The position numbers were made by a program, and so were the translations under genes. The notes under the pieces are model-generated. The model was not told the origin of the DNA and ran no database searches. It worked only from the letters and a program-made list of their open reading frames with translations. Below, one piece after another: positions 17,955-28,285 of a DNA stretch of 64,000 nt; within the stretch, counting starts at the first letter, position 1, and each line of letters begins with the position of its first letter. The DNA comes from Betaproteobacteria bacterium (GTDB lineage: Bacteria > Pseudomonadota > Gammaproteobacteria > Burkholderiales > Thiobacillaceae). The stretch covers positions 310,001-374,000 of the forward strand of contig JACRNB010000001.1 of NCBI GenBank assembly GCA_016219425.1, written 5' to 3'.

Positions 17955-18896
17955 ATGAAAACGCTCAGCCGCTTCCTGACCTGTCTGGTCCTGTCCCTTT
18001 CCGTCGGCGCGGGCAACGTCTACGCCGATGAAGTCAGCGATGCCCTCAAGGGTTTGTTCAAGGGGTTCCGCAAAAAGGAATCCGCGCCGGCGCCGCAGCC
18101 GGTAGCCCCCGTTGCGCCCAGTTCCCCCGCCGCGCCGACTCCGCCCTCGGGCCAGGAAAGTCCCACCGATTTGCTGTTGAAGTCGCTGATGTCCGGCAAG
18201 ACCTCGCCCGAAGAAGAGGCGCGCATCGGCCAGCAGATCGCCGGCAATCTGGTTGGCGTGGCCCCGCTGGTGCGCGACGACGCCCTGCAACGCTACGTCA
18301 ACCAGGTAGGCCGCTGGGTCGCCCTGCAAAGCGAACGGGCTGATCTGGACTGGCGTTTCGGCGTGATCGAAAGCGAAGACCTCAATGCCTTCGCCGCCCC
18401 CGGCGGTTACATCTTCCTGACCAAGGGGCTGTACCGCCGCCTCAACAGCGAATCTGAACTGGCCGGCGTGCTGGGCCATGAAATCGGCCATGTGGTGAAG
18501 AAACACCAGTTGAAACTGCTGCAAAAGTCCCAGGGCATTGCCGCTCTGGGCGGATTTCTGAGCCAGAAGGTCAAGAACAGCAATGAACTGGTGCAGAACC
18601 TGATCGGCAACGGCGCGGAGATGATGGCGCGCGGCCTCGACAAGGACGCGGAGTTCGAGGCTGACCGTCTCGGCCTGGTCTACGCCGCGCGTTCCGGCTA
18701 CGAGGCCTACGGCCTGCCCACGGTGCTGGCGGAGATCGGCCACAGCGCCAAGGGCGATGCCCGCGTGTCGCTGCTGTACAAGACCCACCCGCACCCGGAA
18801 GAGCGCCTGGGGCAACTGTCCGAGGCGGTGGGCAACCGCATGGACGGCGTCACCGACGGCCAGACCGGGGATAGTCGGTTCTATCGGCTGCGCTGA
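17955..18896 (+). CDS. M48-family periplasmic metalloprotease
   Basis: 313 aa. Signal peptide (ends near NVYA), then a proline-rich linker (residues 43-70), then an M48 peptidase domain with zinc motif HEIGH (175-179), the third ligand in DAEFEADRLG, and a conserved HPHPEERL. It has the single-domain, short form of the BepA/LoiP type, probably cleaving misfolded envelope proteins. The gene starts 2 bp after the SH3 gene's stop and precedes the CHASE2 cyclase by 27 bp. Confidence 0.87.
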   Translation: MKTLSRFLTCLVLSLSVGAGNVYADEVSDALKGLFKGFRKKESAPAPQPVAPVAPSSPAAPTPPSGQESPTDLLLKSLMSGKTSPEEEARIGQQIAGNLVGVAPLVRDDALQRYVNQVGRWVALQSERADLDWRFGVIESEDLNAFAAPGGYIFLTKGLYRRLNSESELAGVLGHEIGHVVKKHQLKLLQKSQGIAALGGFLSQKVKNSNELVQNLIGNGAEMMARGLDKDAEFEADRLGLVYAARSGYEAYGLPTVLAEIGHSAKGDARVSLLYKTHPHPEERLGQLSEAVGNRMDGVTDGQTGDSRFYRLR

Positions 18897-18923
18897 GCGG
18901 GCACTGCTTCTGCATACCGATAA

Positions 18924-21131
18924 GTGAACCTCCGCTCCCGCCGCTTCCTCGGCCAGATGGCCGCCAGCCTGGTTCTGCTCCTGGTTCTGTTGGGGCAGGC
19001 GGGCGGGCTGTACGGGCTGTACTTCATCGACAAGCTCGACGCCGCGCTCTACGACCTCAAGGTGCGCATGTTCCGCCCCATGACGGTGGACGACCGCATC
19101 GTCGTGGTGGATGTGGACGAGAAGAGCCTGAAGGAGATCGGACGCTGGCCCTGGCCGCGCTCGCAGGTGGCGAAGCTCACCAGCAACCTGTTCGAGCAGT
19201 ACGGCGTGGCGGCGGTGGGCTACGACGTGATTTTCGCCGAACCGGACCAAAGCTCCGGCCTGCCGGTGCTGGAAAAGCTGGCCAAGGGGCCGCTGGCGGG
19301 CGATGCCGGGTTCTCCGAACGCCTCGCGCGCCTGCGCCCGCAACTGGATTACGACAGCCAGTTGGCCGAAGCCTTCACCAAGGGACCGGCGGTGCTGGGC
19401 TACTACTTCGGCTTCCACGACGAGCAGGAGACCGTGGGCGCGCTGCCGCCGCCGGCGCTCGACTGCAAGGCCCTGTCCGGTCTGGGCATCACCCCCATGC
19501 AGGGTACGGGCTACAACGGCAACCTCGCCGCCATGCAGGCCAAGACCCCGTTCGGCGGCTTCTTCAACATGCAGCCGGACTTCGACGGCGTGGCGCGCCG
19601 CATGCCCGCCCTGGTGAGCCACAAGGGCCAGTGCTACGGCTCGCTTGCGCTCAACCTCACGCGCGCCGGCATGGGCGCGCAGTCGGTCAAGGTGAAGCCG
19701 CCCGCCGGCCTGGGCGACAGCGCCGCCGTGCTCGACCTGGACGGCCTCACCCTGCCGGTGGATGCCCAGGCCCTGGCCATGGTCCCCTACCGCGCCCAGG
19801 GCGCATTCGCCTACATCCCGGCGGCGGACGTGATTGCCGGGCGCGCCCCGGCGGCCAAGCTGGAAGGCCGTATCGTCCTCATCGGCTCCAGCGCTCCCGG
19901 CATCATGGATCTGCGCGTCACCCCCACCGCCAAGGCCTTCCCCGGCGTCGAGATCCACGCCAACCTGATCTCCGGCATCCTCGACGGCACGGTGAAGCGG
20001 GAGCCCGCGCGCCTGCGCGGCATGCTGGCGGGCGCCACCGCCGTGGTCGGCATCCTGCTCGCCGCCGCGTTGCCCTGGCTCACCCCGGTCTGGTCCGCCG
20101 CCCTGGCGCTGGGACTGATCGCCGTCCTGTTCGGGTTCGACCTGTTCGCCTGGTCCGCGCTCAACCTCAGCCTGCCCCTGGCCGCGCCGCTCTTGGCGGT
20201 GCTCAGTCTGTTCGTGCTCAACATGAGCTGGGGCTTCTTTGTCGAAGCCCGTTCCAAGGCGCAGATCACCAAGTTGTTCGGCCAGTATGTGCCGCCGGAA
20301 CTGGTGGACGAGATGGCGCAAGACCCGGAACGCTACAGCCTGCGCGGCGAATCCCGCGTGATGAGCGTGCTGTTCTCGGACATCGTCAGCTTCACCAGCT
20401 TTTCGGAGAAGTTGGAGGCGGCGCAACTGGCCGAGATGCTCAACGTCTACCTCTCGGCCATGACCCGCGTGGTGCAGGAAGGCCGGGGCACCATCGACAA
20501 GTACATCGGCGACGCCATCATGGCGTTCTGGGGCGCGCCCATGAGCGACGAGCGCCATGCGCACGACGCCGTGCTGGCCGCCCTGGCCATGCAGCGCGCG
20601 CTGACGGCGCTCAATCCGCGCCTGGAAGAACGCGGCTGGCCGCCGGTGCGCATCGGCGTGGGGGTGAACACCGGGCGCATGAGCGTGGGCAACATGGGCT
20701 CGGAATTCCGCATGGCCTACACCGTGATGGCCGACGCCGTGAACCTGGCCTCGCGCCTGGAAGCCCTCACGCGCCAATACGGCGTGGGCGTGCTGGTGGG
20801 CGAGGTGACGCGGGAACAGTGCCCGGAGATCGCCTTCCGCCCGGTGGACCGGGTGCGGGTCAAGGGCAAGGAATTGCCCGTATCCATCTACGAGCCGCTG
20901 GGGCTGATCGCCGAACTGACCCCGGAACAGCTCAAGCAGGGCGAGGGGTTCGAGGCCGCCTTCGCCGACTACCAAGCGCAACGCTGGGACGAGGCCGAGA
21001 TCAAGCTGATGGAACTCTCGCGCGCAAACCCGCTCAAGCTGTATCAGGTGTACCTCGATCGCGTCACCCACTTCCGTTTCAACCCCCCGCCCGCAGACTG
21101 GGACGGGGCGTTTACCTACACGACGAAATAG
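18924..21131 (+). CDS. CHASE2-domain adenylate/guanylate cyclase
   Basis: 735 aa, GTG start at 18924. An N-terminal membrane segment (LVLLLVLLGQAGGLYGLYF) is followed by an extracytoplasmic CHASE2 sensor domain (about 35-360: DDRIVVVDVDEKSLKEIGRWPWPRSQ and RIVLIGSSAPGIMDLRVTP). Three closely spaced membrane helices (about 360-430) lead to a class III cyclase catalytic domain (about 450-640). Metal-binding aspartates are in VLFSDIVSFTSF and DKYIGDAIMAFWGAP; the region VMADAVNLASRLE is typical of adenylate cyclases. Product is most likely cAMP. Six bases downstream begins a class II cyclic-nucleotide phosphodiesterase gene. Confidence 0.9.
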   Translation: MNLRSRRFLGQMAASLVLLLVLLGQAGGLYGLYFIDKLDAALYDLKVRMFRPMTVDDRIVVVDVDEKSLKEIGRWPWPRSQVAKLTSNLFEQYGVAAVGYDVIFAEPDQSSGLPVLEKLAKGPLAGDAGFSERLARLRPQLDYDSQLAEAFTKGPAVLGYYFGFHDEQETVGALPPPALDCKALSGLGITPMQGTGYNGNLAAMQAKTPFGGFFNMQPDFDGVARRMPALVSHKGQCYGSLALNLTRAGMGAQSVKVKPPAGLGDSAAVLDLDGLTLPVDAQALAMVPYRAQGAFAYIPAADVIAGRAPAAKLEGRIVLIGSSAPGIMDLRVTPTAKAFPGVEIHANLISGILDGTVKREPARLRGMLAGATAVVGILLAAALPWLTPVWSAALALGLIAVLFGFDLFAWSALNLSLPLAAPLLAVLSLFVLNMSWGFFVEARSKAQITKLFGQYVPPELVDEMAQDPERYSLRGESRVMSVLFSDIVSFTSFSEKLEAAQLAEMLNVYLSAMTRVVQEGRGTIDKYIGDAIMAFWGAPMSDERHAHDAVLAALAMQRALTALNPRLEERGWPPVRIGVGVNTGRMSVGNMGSEFRMAYTVMADAVNLASRLEALTRQYGVGVLVGEVTREQCPEIAFRPVDRVRVKGKELPVSIYEPLGLIAELTPEQLKQGEGFEAAFADYQAQRWDEAEIKLMELSRANPLKLYQVYLDRVTHFRFNPPPADWDGAFTYTTK

Positions 21132-21136
21132 GCCTT

Positions 21137-21898
21137 ATGAAAATCCGCATCCTCGGTTGTTCCGGCGGCATCGGCGACGGGCGGCACACCACCACCCTGC
21201 TGCTCGACCACGACATCCTGCTGGATGCCGGCACCGGGGCCATGAGCCTGTCGCGCGACGAACTGGCGCGGATTGATCACGTCTTTCTTACCCATAGCCA
21301 TCTCGACCACATCCTCTCCCTGCCCCTGTTGCTCGACAGCGTTGCGGGCGAGCGCGGCCACCCGCTCACGGTGCACGCCATCCCCGAGGTATTGCAGATC
21401 CTGCGCGACCACCTGTTCAACTGGCACATCTGGCCCGACTTCACGCGCATCCCCACGCCCGAGGCCCCGTTCCTGCATTTCCAGCCGATTCGCGTGGGTG
21501 AAACGGTGCGGCTGGGGACGCGCGAACTCACCCCCATCCCGGCCAACCATGTAGTCCCGGCGGTGGGTTACCTGATGCGCGACACCCGCGCCAGCCTCCT
21601 GTTCTCGGGCGACACCGCCAGCCACGACGCGCTCTGGGAGTGCGCCAACGCGCAGCCGGACCTGGAAAACCTGATCGTGGAATGTTCCTTCGCCGACGCC
21701 TTGGCCGACATCGCCCGCGCCTCCAAGCACTATTGCCCGCAGACCCTCGCCCCGGATATGGCCCGGCTCAAGCCCGGCCCGGCGGTGTGGATCACCCACC
21801 TCAAGCCCGGCGGCGAGGCCGAGATCATGGCGCAGTTGAGCGCCGCCTGCCGCGACCGCCCCCGCGCCCTGCAAGAGGGCATGGCATTCGAGGTTTGA
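21137..21898 (+). CDS. Class II cyclic-nucleotide phosphodiesterase (metallo-beta-lactamase fold)
   Basis: 253 aa. The metal-binding motif THSHLDHILSLPLLLDS (H53, H55, D57, H58) closely follows the PDEase_II signature of cAMP phosphodiesterases such as yeast PDE1 and Vibrio CpdP. Further ligands are in PANHVVPAVGY, FSGDTASHD and ITHLKPG. It should hydrolyse cAMP to AMP in the cytoplasm. It sits 6 bp downstream of the adenylate cyclase, so synthesis and breakdown are encoded together. A different metallo-hydrolase activity within the fold cannot be excluded. Confidence 0.8.
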   Translation: MKIRILGCSGGIGDGRHTTTLLLDHDILLDAGTGAMSLSRDELARIDHVFLTHSHLDHILSLPLLLDSVAGERGHPLTVHAIPEVLQILRDHLFNWHIWPDFTRIPTPEAPFLHFQPIRVGETVRLGTRELTPIPANHVVPAVGYLMRDTRASLLFSGDTASHDALWECANAQPDLENLIVECSFADALADIARASKHYCPQTLAPDMARLKPGPAVWITHLKPGGEAEIMAQLSAACRDRPRALQEGMAFEV

Positions 21899-21912
21899 AG
21901 GTTTTTCGTTCT

Positions 21913-21933
21913 GTAGCGCCAGCACGGCGCTAC
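21913..21933. repeat. GTAG-type REP palindrome (GTAGCGCC class)
   Basis: GTAGCGCC (21913-21920) and GGCGCTAC (21926-21933) around a 5-base loop, in the 68-bp gap after the phosphodiesterase gene. It shares the GTAGCGCC arm with the elements at 32516, 46608 and 56166. Confidence 0.7.
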
Positions 21934-21966
21934 CAACCGGCTTCGGCCAATTGAGGGTTCCCCCGC

Positions 21967-22254
21967 ATGAAACTCCCCCTGTTCCTGATCGCCGCAGCGC
22001 TTGCCTTACCGGCGCACGCCTTCCCCTGGCTCGCCTCCGGCGACAACATCCGCGGCGCCGATCTCATGACCCAGCCGGAACGTCAGGCCTATGTGGCCAA
22101 GCTTCAAAGCATGCAATCCATGGAGCAGTGCCAGGGTTTCATGCAGGCGCATTACCTGGATCTGGAGCGGCGGGCGAAGGAGAAGAACGTCACCCTGCCG
22201 CCCGTGAAGGGCGATCCGTGCAAGGTGATGCAGACCATGGGGCGGATCAAATAG
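21967..22254 (+). CDS. Small secreted protein of unknown function
   Basis: 95 aa with a signal peptide (MKLPLFLIAAALALPAHA) and a short helical mature part. It has two cysteines (MEQCQGF and GDPCKVM) that may form a disulfide. I do not recognise a family. The gene follows the cyclase/phosphodiesterase pair on the same strand with a REP element between, so co-transcription is uncertain. Confidence 0.65.
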   Translation: MKLPLFLIAAALALPAHAFPWLASGDNIRGADLMTQPERQAYVAKLQSMQSMEQCQGFMQAHYLDLERRAKEKNVTLPPVKGDPCKVMQTMGRIK

Positions 22255-22264
22255 ACCCGGTGCG

Positions 22265-22543
22265 TCAGGCGCTGGCGGTATCGGTCTCGGGGTCGAGTTC
22301 CGCCTTCACCGACTCCAGCGACTCGCGCAGGGTCTCTTCGGACAGACCGTTGAGGTGTTCCGCCAACACCTCGGCGGCGTCGATGGTGTCCTGTTCGTCC
22401 GGCAGGGTGTCTACATCCAGGTTGGCCACCAGCACGGCGGCGGCGCCGCACACTTGCAGCAGCTTCTGGCGCTCGGCCATGAGCAGCTCGATCTCTTCGC
22501 GCAGCAGGCGGACTTCTTGGTCATTCAGGGCATGGATGGTCAT
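22265..22543 (-). CDS. Small helical cytoplasmic protein, unknown
   Basis: 92 aa, very acidic, with a predicted helix at the N-terminus (LNDQEVRLLREEIELLMAERQKLLQVC) that could form a short coiled coil. The C-terminal half is acidic and helical. It converges with the small secreted protein gene (10 bp between stops) and diverges from the CnoX-like gene. No function is recognisable. Confidence 0.6.
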   Translation of the reverse strand: MTIHALNDQEVRLLREEIELLMAERQKLLQVCGAAAVLVANLDVDTLPDEQDTIDAAEVLAEHLNGLSEETLRESLESVKAELDPETDTASA

Positions 22544-22600
22544 GGCGGGCCTCGTTGCGTGGGGGCCGGAATACTACCGCGAACCCCACCCGGACAGCCC

Positions 22601-23464
22601 ATGAGCGAACCCCTTTCTCCCCATGTCTTCGATGCCTCGGCGGCCAACTTCGATGCCCTGATCCGGGGCAATTCCATGAAGGGACTGGTGTTGGCGCATT
22701 TCTGGTCGCCCAAGGCCGGGCCGTGCATGATCCTGATGCCGCGTCTGGCGGCGCTGGCGGCCCAGTACGGCGGGCGTTTCCTGCTGGTGATGGTGAACAC
22801 CGACGAACTGGGCCGGCAGGCGCGCGACCTGGGCGTGACCAGCGTGCCCACGGTGAAGTTCTTTCTGCGCGGCGAGGTGGTGCACACCATTCACGGCGCG
22901 GAGCCGGATTCCACCTTCCACGAGGCCCTGGCGCGTTTTCTCGCCACGCCGGGCGACCGCGCGCGCCTGGGGGCGCTGACCCTGCATCAGGCCGGACGCA
23001 CTGCGGAGGCCATCGAGGCGCTGGCGCGGCTGGCGGTGGACGACCCCGCAGACCTGGCGGTGGCGGTGGACCTGGCCAAGCTGCTCACCCTGGACGGGCG
23101 TGCGGACGAGGCTCTGCATCTGCTCGCCAGCCTGCCCGAAGCGGCGCGCCGTCAGGAGGCCGTCGCCCCCCTGCTGGCCCACCTGGAACTGCTGTCCGCC
23201 GCAAACGACGGCCCGGAGGACGCACAGGCCCGGCTCGCCGCCGATGCCGATGCGCACGAGGCGCGCCTGGCCCTGGCCGCCCGCGCCCTGTTCGAGGACG
23301 CGCCGGAGACGGCGCTGGAACAGCTTCTGGAACTGGCCCGCCGCGCCCCGGACTGGCGCGACGGCCTGGGTCGCCGCGCCCTGCTGGCCCTGTTCGCCCT
23401 GCCCGGCATGGACCCTGAACGGGTGCGTCGCTACCGCTCCGCCCTCGCGGGCCTGCGCGCCTGA
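22601..23464 (+). CDS. CnoX/YbbN-type thioredoxin-TPR protein with AGPC active site
   Basis: 287 aa: thioredoxin fold (about 1-110) followed by TPR-like helices. At the active-site position the motif is WSPKAGPC, so the first redox cysteine is alanine and dithiol chemistry is not possible. This resembles E. coli CnoX (YbbN), whose site also lacks the first cysteine and which acts as a chlorine-activated holdase handing substrates to GroEL and DnaK. ATG 22601 begins MSEPLSPHVFDAS. A second CnoX-type protein with intact CGPC is encoded at 31647-32504, so the two may divide holdase and redox roles. Confidence 0.82.
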   Translation: MSEPLSPHVFDASAANFDALIRGNSMKGLVLAHFWSPKAGPCMILMPRLAALAAQYGGRFLLVMVNTDELGRQARDLGVTSVPTVKFFLRGEVVHTIHGAEPDSTFHEALARFLATPGDRARLGALTLHQAGRTAEAIEALARLAVDDPADLAVAVDLAKLLTLDGRADEALHLLASLPEAARRQEAVAPLLAHLELLSAANDGPEDAQARLAADADAHEARLALAARALFEDAPETALEQLLELARRAPDWRDGLGRRALLALFALPGMDPERVRRYRSALAGLRA

Positions 23465-23484
23465 ACCACCTCCTGGAGCCCCGG

Positions 23485-24090
23485 ATGATCCGTTCTGCGC
23501 ACCCTCACCGTACCGATTCGGATGCGGTACGAGAAGAACTCGACGCCTGGCGGCAGGATCTGCTCACGCGGCGGCGCTTTCTGCTCGCCGGTGCGGGCGG
23601 TCTGGCCGCCCTGTTCGCACCGGCGGGGGCGGTCGCTGCGGGCGGCGCGGGGGCCAACCCCGCCAACCCCTGGCCGCTGCTGGCGGCGGTGCAGGATCAC
23701 CTGTTTCCCACCGAGCTTGTCGCCCCCGGCGCGCGCGAGATTCGCGCCCTGGCCTATCTGCAAGGCGTGATGGGCGACCCGCGCGGGGATCGCGACGAGC
23801 AGCGTTTCATCCTGCAAGGGGCGGGCTGGGTGGAAGACCTCAGCCGGCAGCGCTTCCAGACGGGCTTCGTCGAGCTCGACCCGATCCGGCGCGAGCAGTT
23901 GCTGCGCGAGGTGGCGAGCACCCCCAAGGGCGGTAACTGGGTCTCCACCCTGCTGCTGTATCTGTGCGAGGCCCTGCTTGCCGACCCGGCGTATGGCGGC
24001 AACCCGGACGGCATCGGCTGGGCCTGGCTCGCGCACGCGCCGGGGTTTCCGCGCCCGACCCCGGGCAAGCGTTTTGGAGAGCTGAAATGA
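23485..24090 (+). CDS. Gluconate 2-dehydrogenase subunit 3-like TAT protein
   Basis: 201 aa. A twin-arginine signal (LLTRRRFLLAGAGGLAALF, residues about 27-45) is followed by a domain like the small (gamma) subunit of FAD-dependent membrane dehydrogenases such as gluconate 2-dehydrogenase (LLAAVQDHLFPTE, then GFVELDPIRREQLLREV). The small subunit usually carries the flavoprotein through the TAT system as a hitch-hiker. Its stop overlaps the start of the GMC oxidoreductase gene by 4 bp (24087-24090). No cytochrome c subunit gene follows. Confidence 0.8.
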   Translation: MIRSAHPHRTDSDAVREELDAWRQDLLTRRRFLLAGAGGLAALFAPAGAVAAGGAGANPANPWPLLAAVQDHLFPTELVAPGAREIRALAYLQGVMGDPRGDRDEQRFILQGAGWVEDLSRQRFQTGFVELDPIRREQLLREVASTPKGGNWVSTLLLYLCEALLADPAYGGNPDGIGWAWLAHAPGFPRPTPGKRFGELK

Positions 24091-25757
24091 GCCATTACGA
24101 CGCCATCGTCATCGGCAGCGGGGCGGGCGGCGGCGCGGTGGCGTGGCGTCTGGCGATGGCGGGAAAACAGGTGCTGGTGCTGGAGAAGGGGCCGTGGTTC
24201 ACGGCTGCCGACTATTTCAAGGACGAGCTGGCCTGTTGCCGGCGCAACGTCTACACGCCGGACCTGCGCGATGAACGGCATGTGATCGAGGAACGCAGCG
24301 GGCGCGGCTGGTCGGCCACGCCCACGAGCGAGTCGGGCTGGAGTTTCTGGAACGGCAATGTCGTGGGCGGTTCCAGCACCTTCATGTCCGGCTTCTTTCA
24401 TCGCCTGAAGCCGGTGGATTTCCGCCTGCGCTCCGAATTCGGCCCGATACGAGGGGCGAACGTGGTCGATTGGCCGATCGGTTATGACGACCTGGAGCCG
24501 TATTACAGCGAGGTGGAAAGGGTGGTCGGGGTGTCCGGGCGGGTGGTGCGCCACGCCTTTCTGGAGCCGCGTTCCACCCCGGATTTTCCGTATCCGCCCA
24601 CCGCCGAGCACCCGGTCGCCGCCTGGGTGGACGCCGCCTGCGCCGGCTTGGGTTATCACGCCCTGCCGCTGCCGCGCGCCATCCTGTCGCAGCCCAAGGG
24701 CGCGCGCAGGAGTTGTGAATATTCCGGCTACTGCGGCAGTTACGGCTGCTCTTCCGGGGCCAAGGGCGGCGCCCGCGCTGCCTTGCTGGATGAGGCCGTG
24801 GCCACCGGGCGCTGCGAGGTGCGACCGCACAGCCAGGTGTTCCGTCTGCTGAGCGACGCCAAGGGGCGCGTCCAGGCGGTGGAATATTTCGACCGGGCCG
24901 GGCAGCGGCAACGGGAAAGCGCCAAAACCTATGTGGTCGCCTGCCAGGCCATCGAAACCTCGCGCCTGCTGCTATCCAGCGTCGGGCCGCGCCATCCGCA
25001 CGGCCTGGGCAACCGCTATGGCCAGGTGGGCCGCAACCTGGTCTTTTCCGCCGGCGGCGTCAGTCATGGTCGCCTGGAATACGCCGACCTCGATCCCGAG
25101 CGCGCCGCCCAGGCGCGTGTGACCGGCCCCTTCATCAACCGCACCCTGCATGACTGGTATGTGATCGACGACCCCCGGCTGGGACGCATCAAGGGCGGCG
25201 TGCTCGACTTTCTCATGGGGCATCCGAACGTCATCGCTCGCGCCCACGCCGCGAGCCGCGACGAGGACGACAACCTAGTCTGGGGCAGCGCCTTCAAGCG
25301 CCGTCTGGAGGCCGCCATCCGCGGCGGTCGGCGCATCGACTGCGAGAGCTTCGCCGACTGGCTGCCCAGCGATCACTGCTTCGTCGCCCTGGCCGGGCGG
25401 ACGCGGGACAAATGGGGGCGGCCCGTGGCGCGGGTGCGCGTCGGCGCGCATCCGCATGACCTGATCGTGGGTCGCTTTCTCGCCGACCGCGGGGCCAGGG
25501 TGCTGGAGGCCTTGGGGGCGAAGGAGGTGGTGGTGAGCGTTTCCGACGCGCCGCCGCCCAATCTGGTGGCGGGCGGTTGCCGCTTTGGCCGCGATCCGCG
25601 TTACGCGGTGCTGGACCCGGATTGCCGCATGCACGGCGTGGATAACCTGTTTGTGGCCGACGCCAGCTTCATGCCCACCGGCGGCAGCGTGCCCTACACC
25701 TGGACGATCTACGCCAACGCCCTGCGCGTGGGCGACAAGATACTGGCGCAGGGGTGA
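24087..25757 (+). CDS. GMC-family FAD oxidoreductase
   Basis: 556 aa. N-terminal FAD-binding Rossmann motif IVIGSGAGGGAVAWRLA (residues about 7-23), the GMC segment WNGNVVGGSSTFMSG, and a C-terminal GMC domain ending in the conserved FVADASFMPTGGSVPYTWTIYANALRVGDKIL. A cysteine-rich patch (SCEYSGYCGSYGCSSGAKGG) is typical of cytochrome-linked dehydrogenases. Together with the subunit 3-like protein it should form a periplasmic alcohol, sugar or aldose dehydrogenase; the substrate cannot be read from sequence. It lacks its own signal peptide, consistent with export with the TAT partner. Confidence 0.87.
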   Translation: MSHYDAIVIGSGAGGGAVAWRLAMAGKQVLVLEKGPWFTAADYFKDELACCRRNVYTPDLRDERHVIEERSGRGWSATPTSESGWSFWNGNVVGGSSTFMSGFFHRLKPVDFRLRSEFGPIRGANVVDWPIGYDDLEPYYSEVERVVGVSGRVVRHAFLEPRSTPDFPYPPTAEHPVAAWVDAACAGLGYHALPLPRAILSQPKGARRSCEYSGYCGSYGCSSGAKGGARAALLDEAVATGRCEVRPHSQVFRLLSDAKGRVQAVEYFDRAGQRQRESAKTYVVACQAIETSRLLLSSVGPRHPHGLGNRYGQVGRNLVFSAGGVSHGRLEYADLDPERAAQARVTGPFINRTLHDWYVIDDPRLGRIKGGVLDFLMGHPNVIARAHAASRDEDDNLVWGSAFKRRLEAAIRGGRRIDCESFADWLPSDHCFVALAGRTRDKWGRPVARVRVGAHPHDLIVGRFLADRGARVLEALGAKEVVVSVSDAPPPNLVAGGCRFGRDPRYAVLDPDCRMHGVDNLFVADASFMPTGGSVPYTWTIYANALRVGDKILAQG

Positions 25758-25779
25758 CGGGCGGCGGCCCGGTGCGGGG

Positions 25780-27039
<1,260 letters not shown>

Positions 27040-27154
27040 GTCGGGTATGGACTTCGGGTAGGGGAGGGGGGTGGCCGGATGGCCGGGCGGGTACTGCTGG
27101 AGGGGGGAGGGGGGCGTCCGGCAGGACGCCGGACGCGGGGGAAGCTACAGGGGC

Positions 27155-27481
27155 TTAGATGTTGCTGTCAACGAAGGCGGTGAGCTGCGACTTGGACAGC
27201 GCGCCGACCTTGGTGGCTTCCACATTGCCGTTCTTGAAGATCATCAGGGTGGGGATGCCGCGGATGCCGTACTTGGGCGGGGTGGCCTGGTTTTCGTCGA
27301 TGTTGAGCTTGCAGACCTTGAGGCGACCGGCATATTCCTTGGCCACCTCGTCGAGGATGGGGGAGATCATCTTGCAGGGACCGCACCAGTCGGCCCAGTA
27401 ATCCACCAGCACGGGCATCGGGGATTGCTGTACTTCCTGTTCAAACGTGTCGTCGGTGACGTAATGGATGTGTTCACTCAT
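27155..27481 (-). CDS. trxA: Thioredoxin 1
   Basis: 108 aa single-domain thioredoxin with active site WCGPCK (Cys 33 and 36), the conserved cis-proline GIRGIPTL, and [14 protein letters not shown]. Cytoplasmic disulfide reductant. ATG 27481 begins [13 protein letters not shown]; longer open frames upstream are not homologous. It is the classic partner upstream of rho. Confidence 0.95.
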   Translation of the reverse strand: MSEHIHYVTDDTFEQEVQQSPMPVLVDYWADWCGPCKMISPILDEVAKEYAGRLKVCKLNIDENQATPPKYGIRGIPTLMIFKNGNVEATKVGALSKSQLTAFVDSNI

Positions 27482-27672
27482 GGGATGGAACCTCGTTGGA
27501 TCGTCTGGAGTCTGGGGTTTGAAGCCGGTCGCCCGTGCGGGCATGGCGCGATTGGCGGCAATCCTAACGAAAAACCCTGTTCGGGGAAAGCTGCAATGCA
27601 CGCAAGAAGGTCTGGGTCAGAGACGCTGGAAGCGCCTTGAGCGATGCCGTCGTTCAGGGGTTTTCGGGCGGC

Positions 27673-28230
27673 TCAGACGTCTTCGAACACCGCATCCGGG
27701 TCTGCCTTGAAATCCAGGCTCTTGAGGATCAGCCCCTGGGCGCTTTCGCTCGCCGCCAGCAGCCAGTCGCCCGAATCCATGCGGCGGAAGACCTCGATGC
27801 GGCGGGTGTCGGGGTCGATCAGGACGTACTCCTGGAGGCTTTCCAACTGGCGGTAGAGGGCGAACTTCTCGCCCCGGTCGTAGGCGGCGGTGCTCTCCGA
27901 CAGCACCTCGATGATGACCTTGGGGTGCGACATGGTCAGGTCCGCCTTGAGGTCGTCCGGGTGGCAGGTGACCAGCACGTCCGGGTAGAACACGGCGTCG
28001 GCGGTCTGCACCTGGAGCTTCATGTCCGCCATGAAGGCGCGGCAGGGGCCGCCGCGCAGGTGGTCTTTGAGCTTGGCTGCAATGTTCAGGGTAATCGCCA
28101 CATGAATCCGCCGCGCACCGACCATGGCGAAGACCTCTCCCGCCAGGAATTCATGCTTGTCCGGCTGCGCGTTTTCCCAGTCGATGAACTCCTGGGCGGT
28201 CATGATGTGTTTACGTTGCGGCAGGCCCAT
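27673..28230 (-). CDS. Uma2 family (DUF820) PD-(D/E)XK endonuclease-like protein
   Basis: 185 aa. It has the family core MTAQEFIDWENAQPDKHEFLAGEVFAMVGA (E/DKHEFLAGEV at the start of the nuclease fold), then FYPDVLVTC with the metal-binding aspartate, then PKVIIEVLSESTAAYDRGEKF and YVLIDPDTRRIEVFRR. Start at ATG 28230 with AGGAG 8 bases upstream. Uma2 proteins have a nuclease fold, but a biological role is not established. Confidence 0.88.
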   Translation of the reverse strand: MGLPQRKHIMTAQEFIDWENAQPDKHEFLAGEVFAMVGARRIHVAITLNIAAKLKDHLRGGPCRAFMADMKLQVQTADAVFYPDVLVTCHPDDLKADLTMSHPKVIIEVLSESTAAYDRGEKFALYRQLESLQEYVLIDPDTRRIEVFRRMDSGDWLLAASESAQGLILKSLDFKADPDAVFEDV

Positions 28231-28285
28231 GATGAATCTCCTGATTGGCGGCTGGCCGGATTGTAGGCCAGCCGCACGCGGCCCC

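Noticed and set aside
17805-21071. Very long minus-strand open frame opposite the M48 and CHASE2 cyclase genes
   Set aside because: It is antisense to well-supported genes with recognisable domains; the histidine, glutamine, glycine and arginine-rich translation is a high-GC artefact.
19631-21135. Long plus-strand open frame overlapping the cyclase
   Set aside because: Arginine/proline-rich shadow of the cyclase in another frame; only its last third, in frame from 21137, is a real gene.
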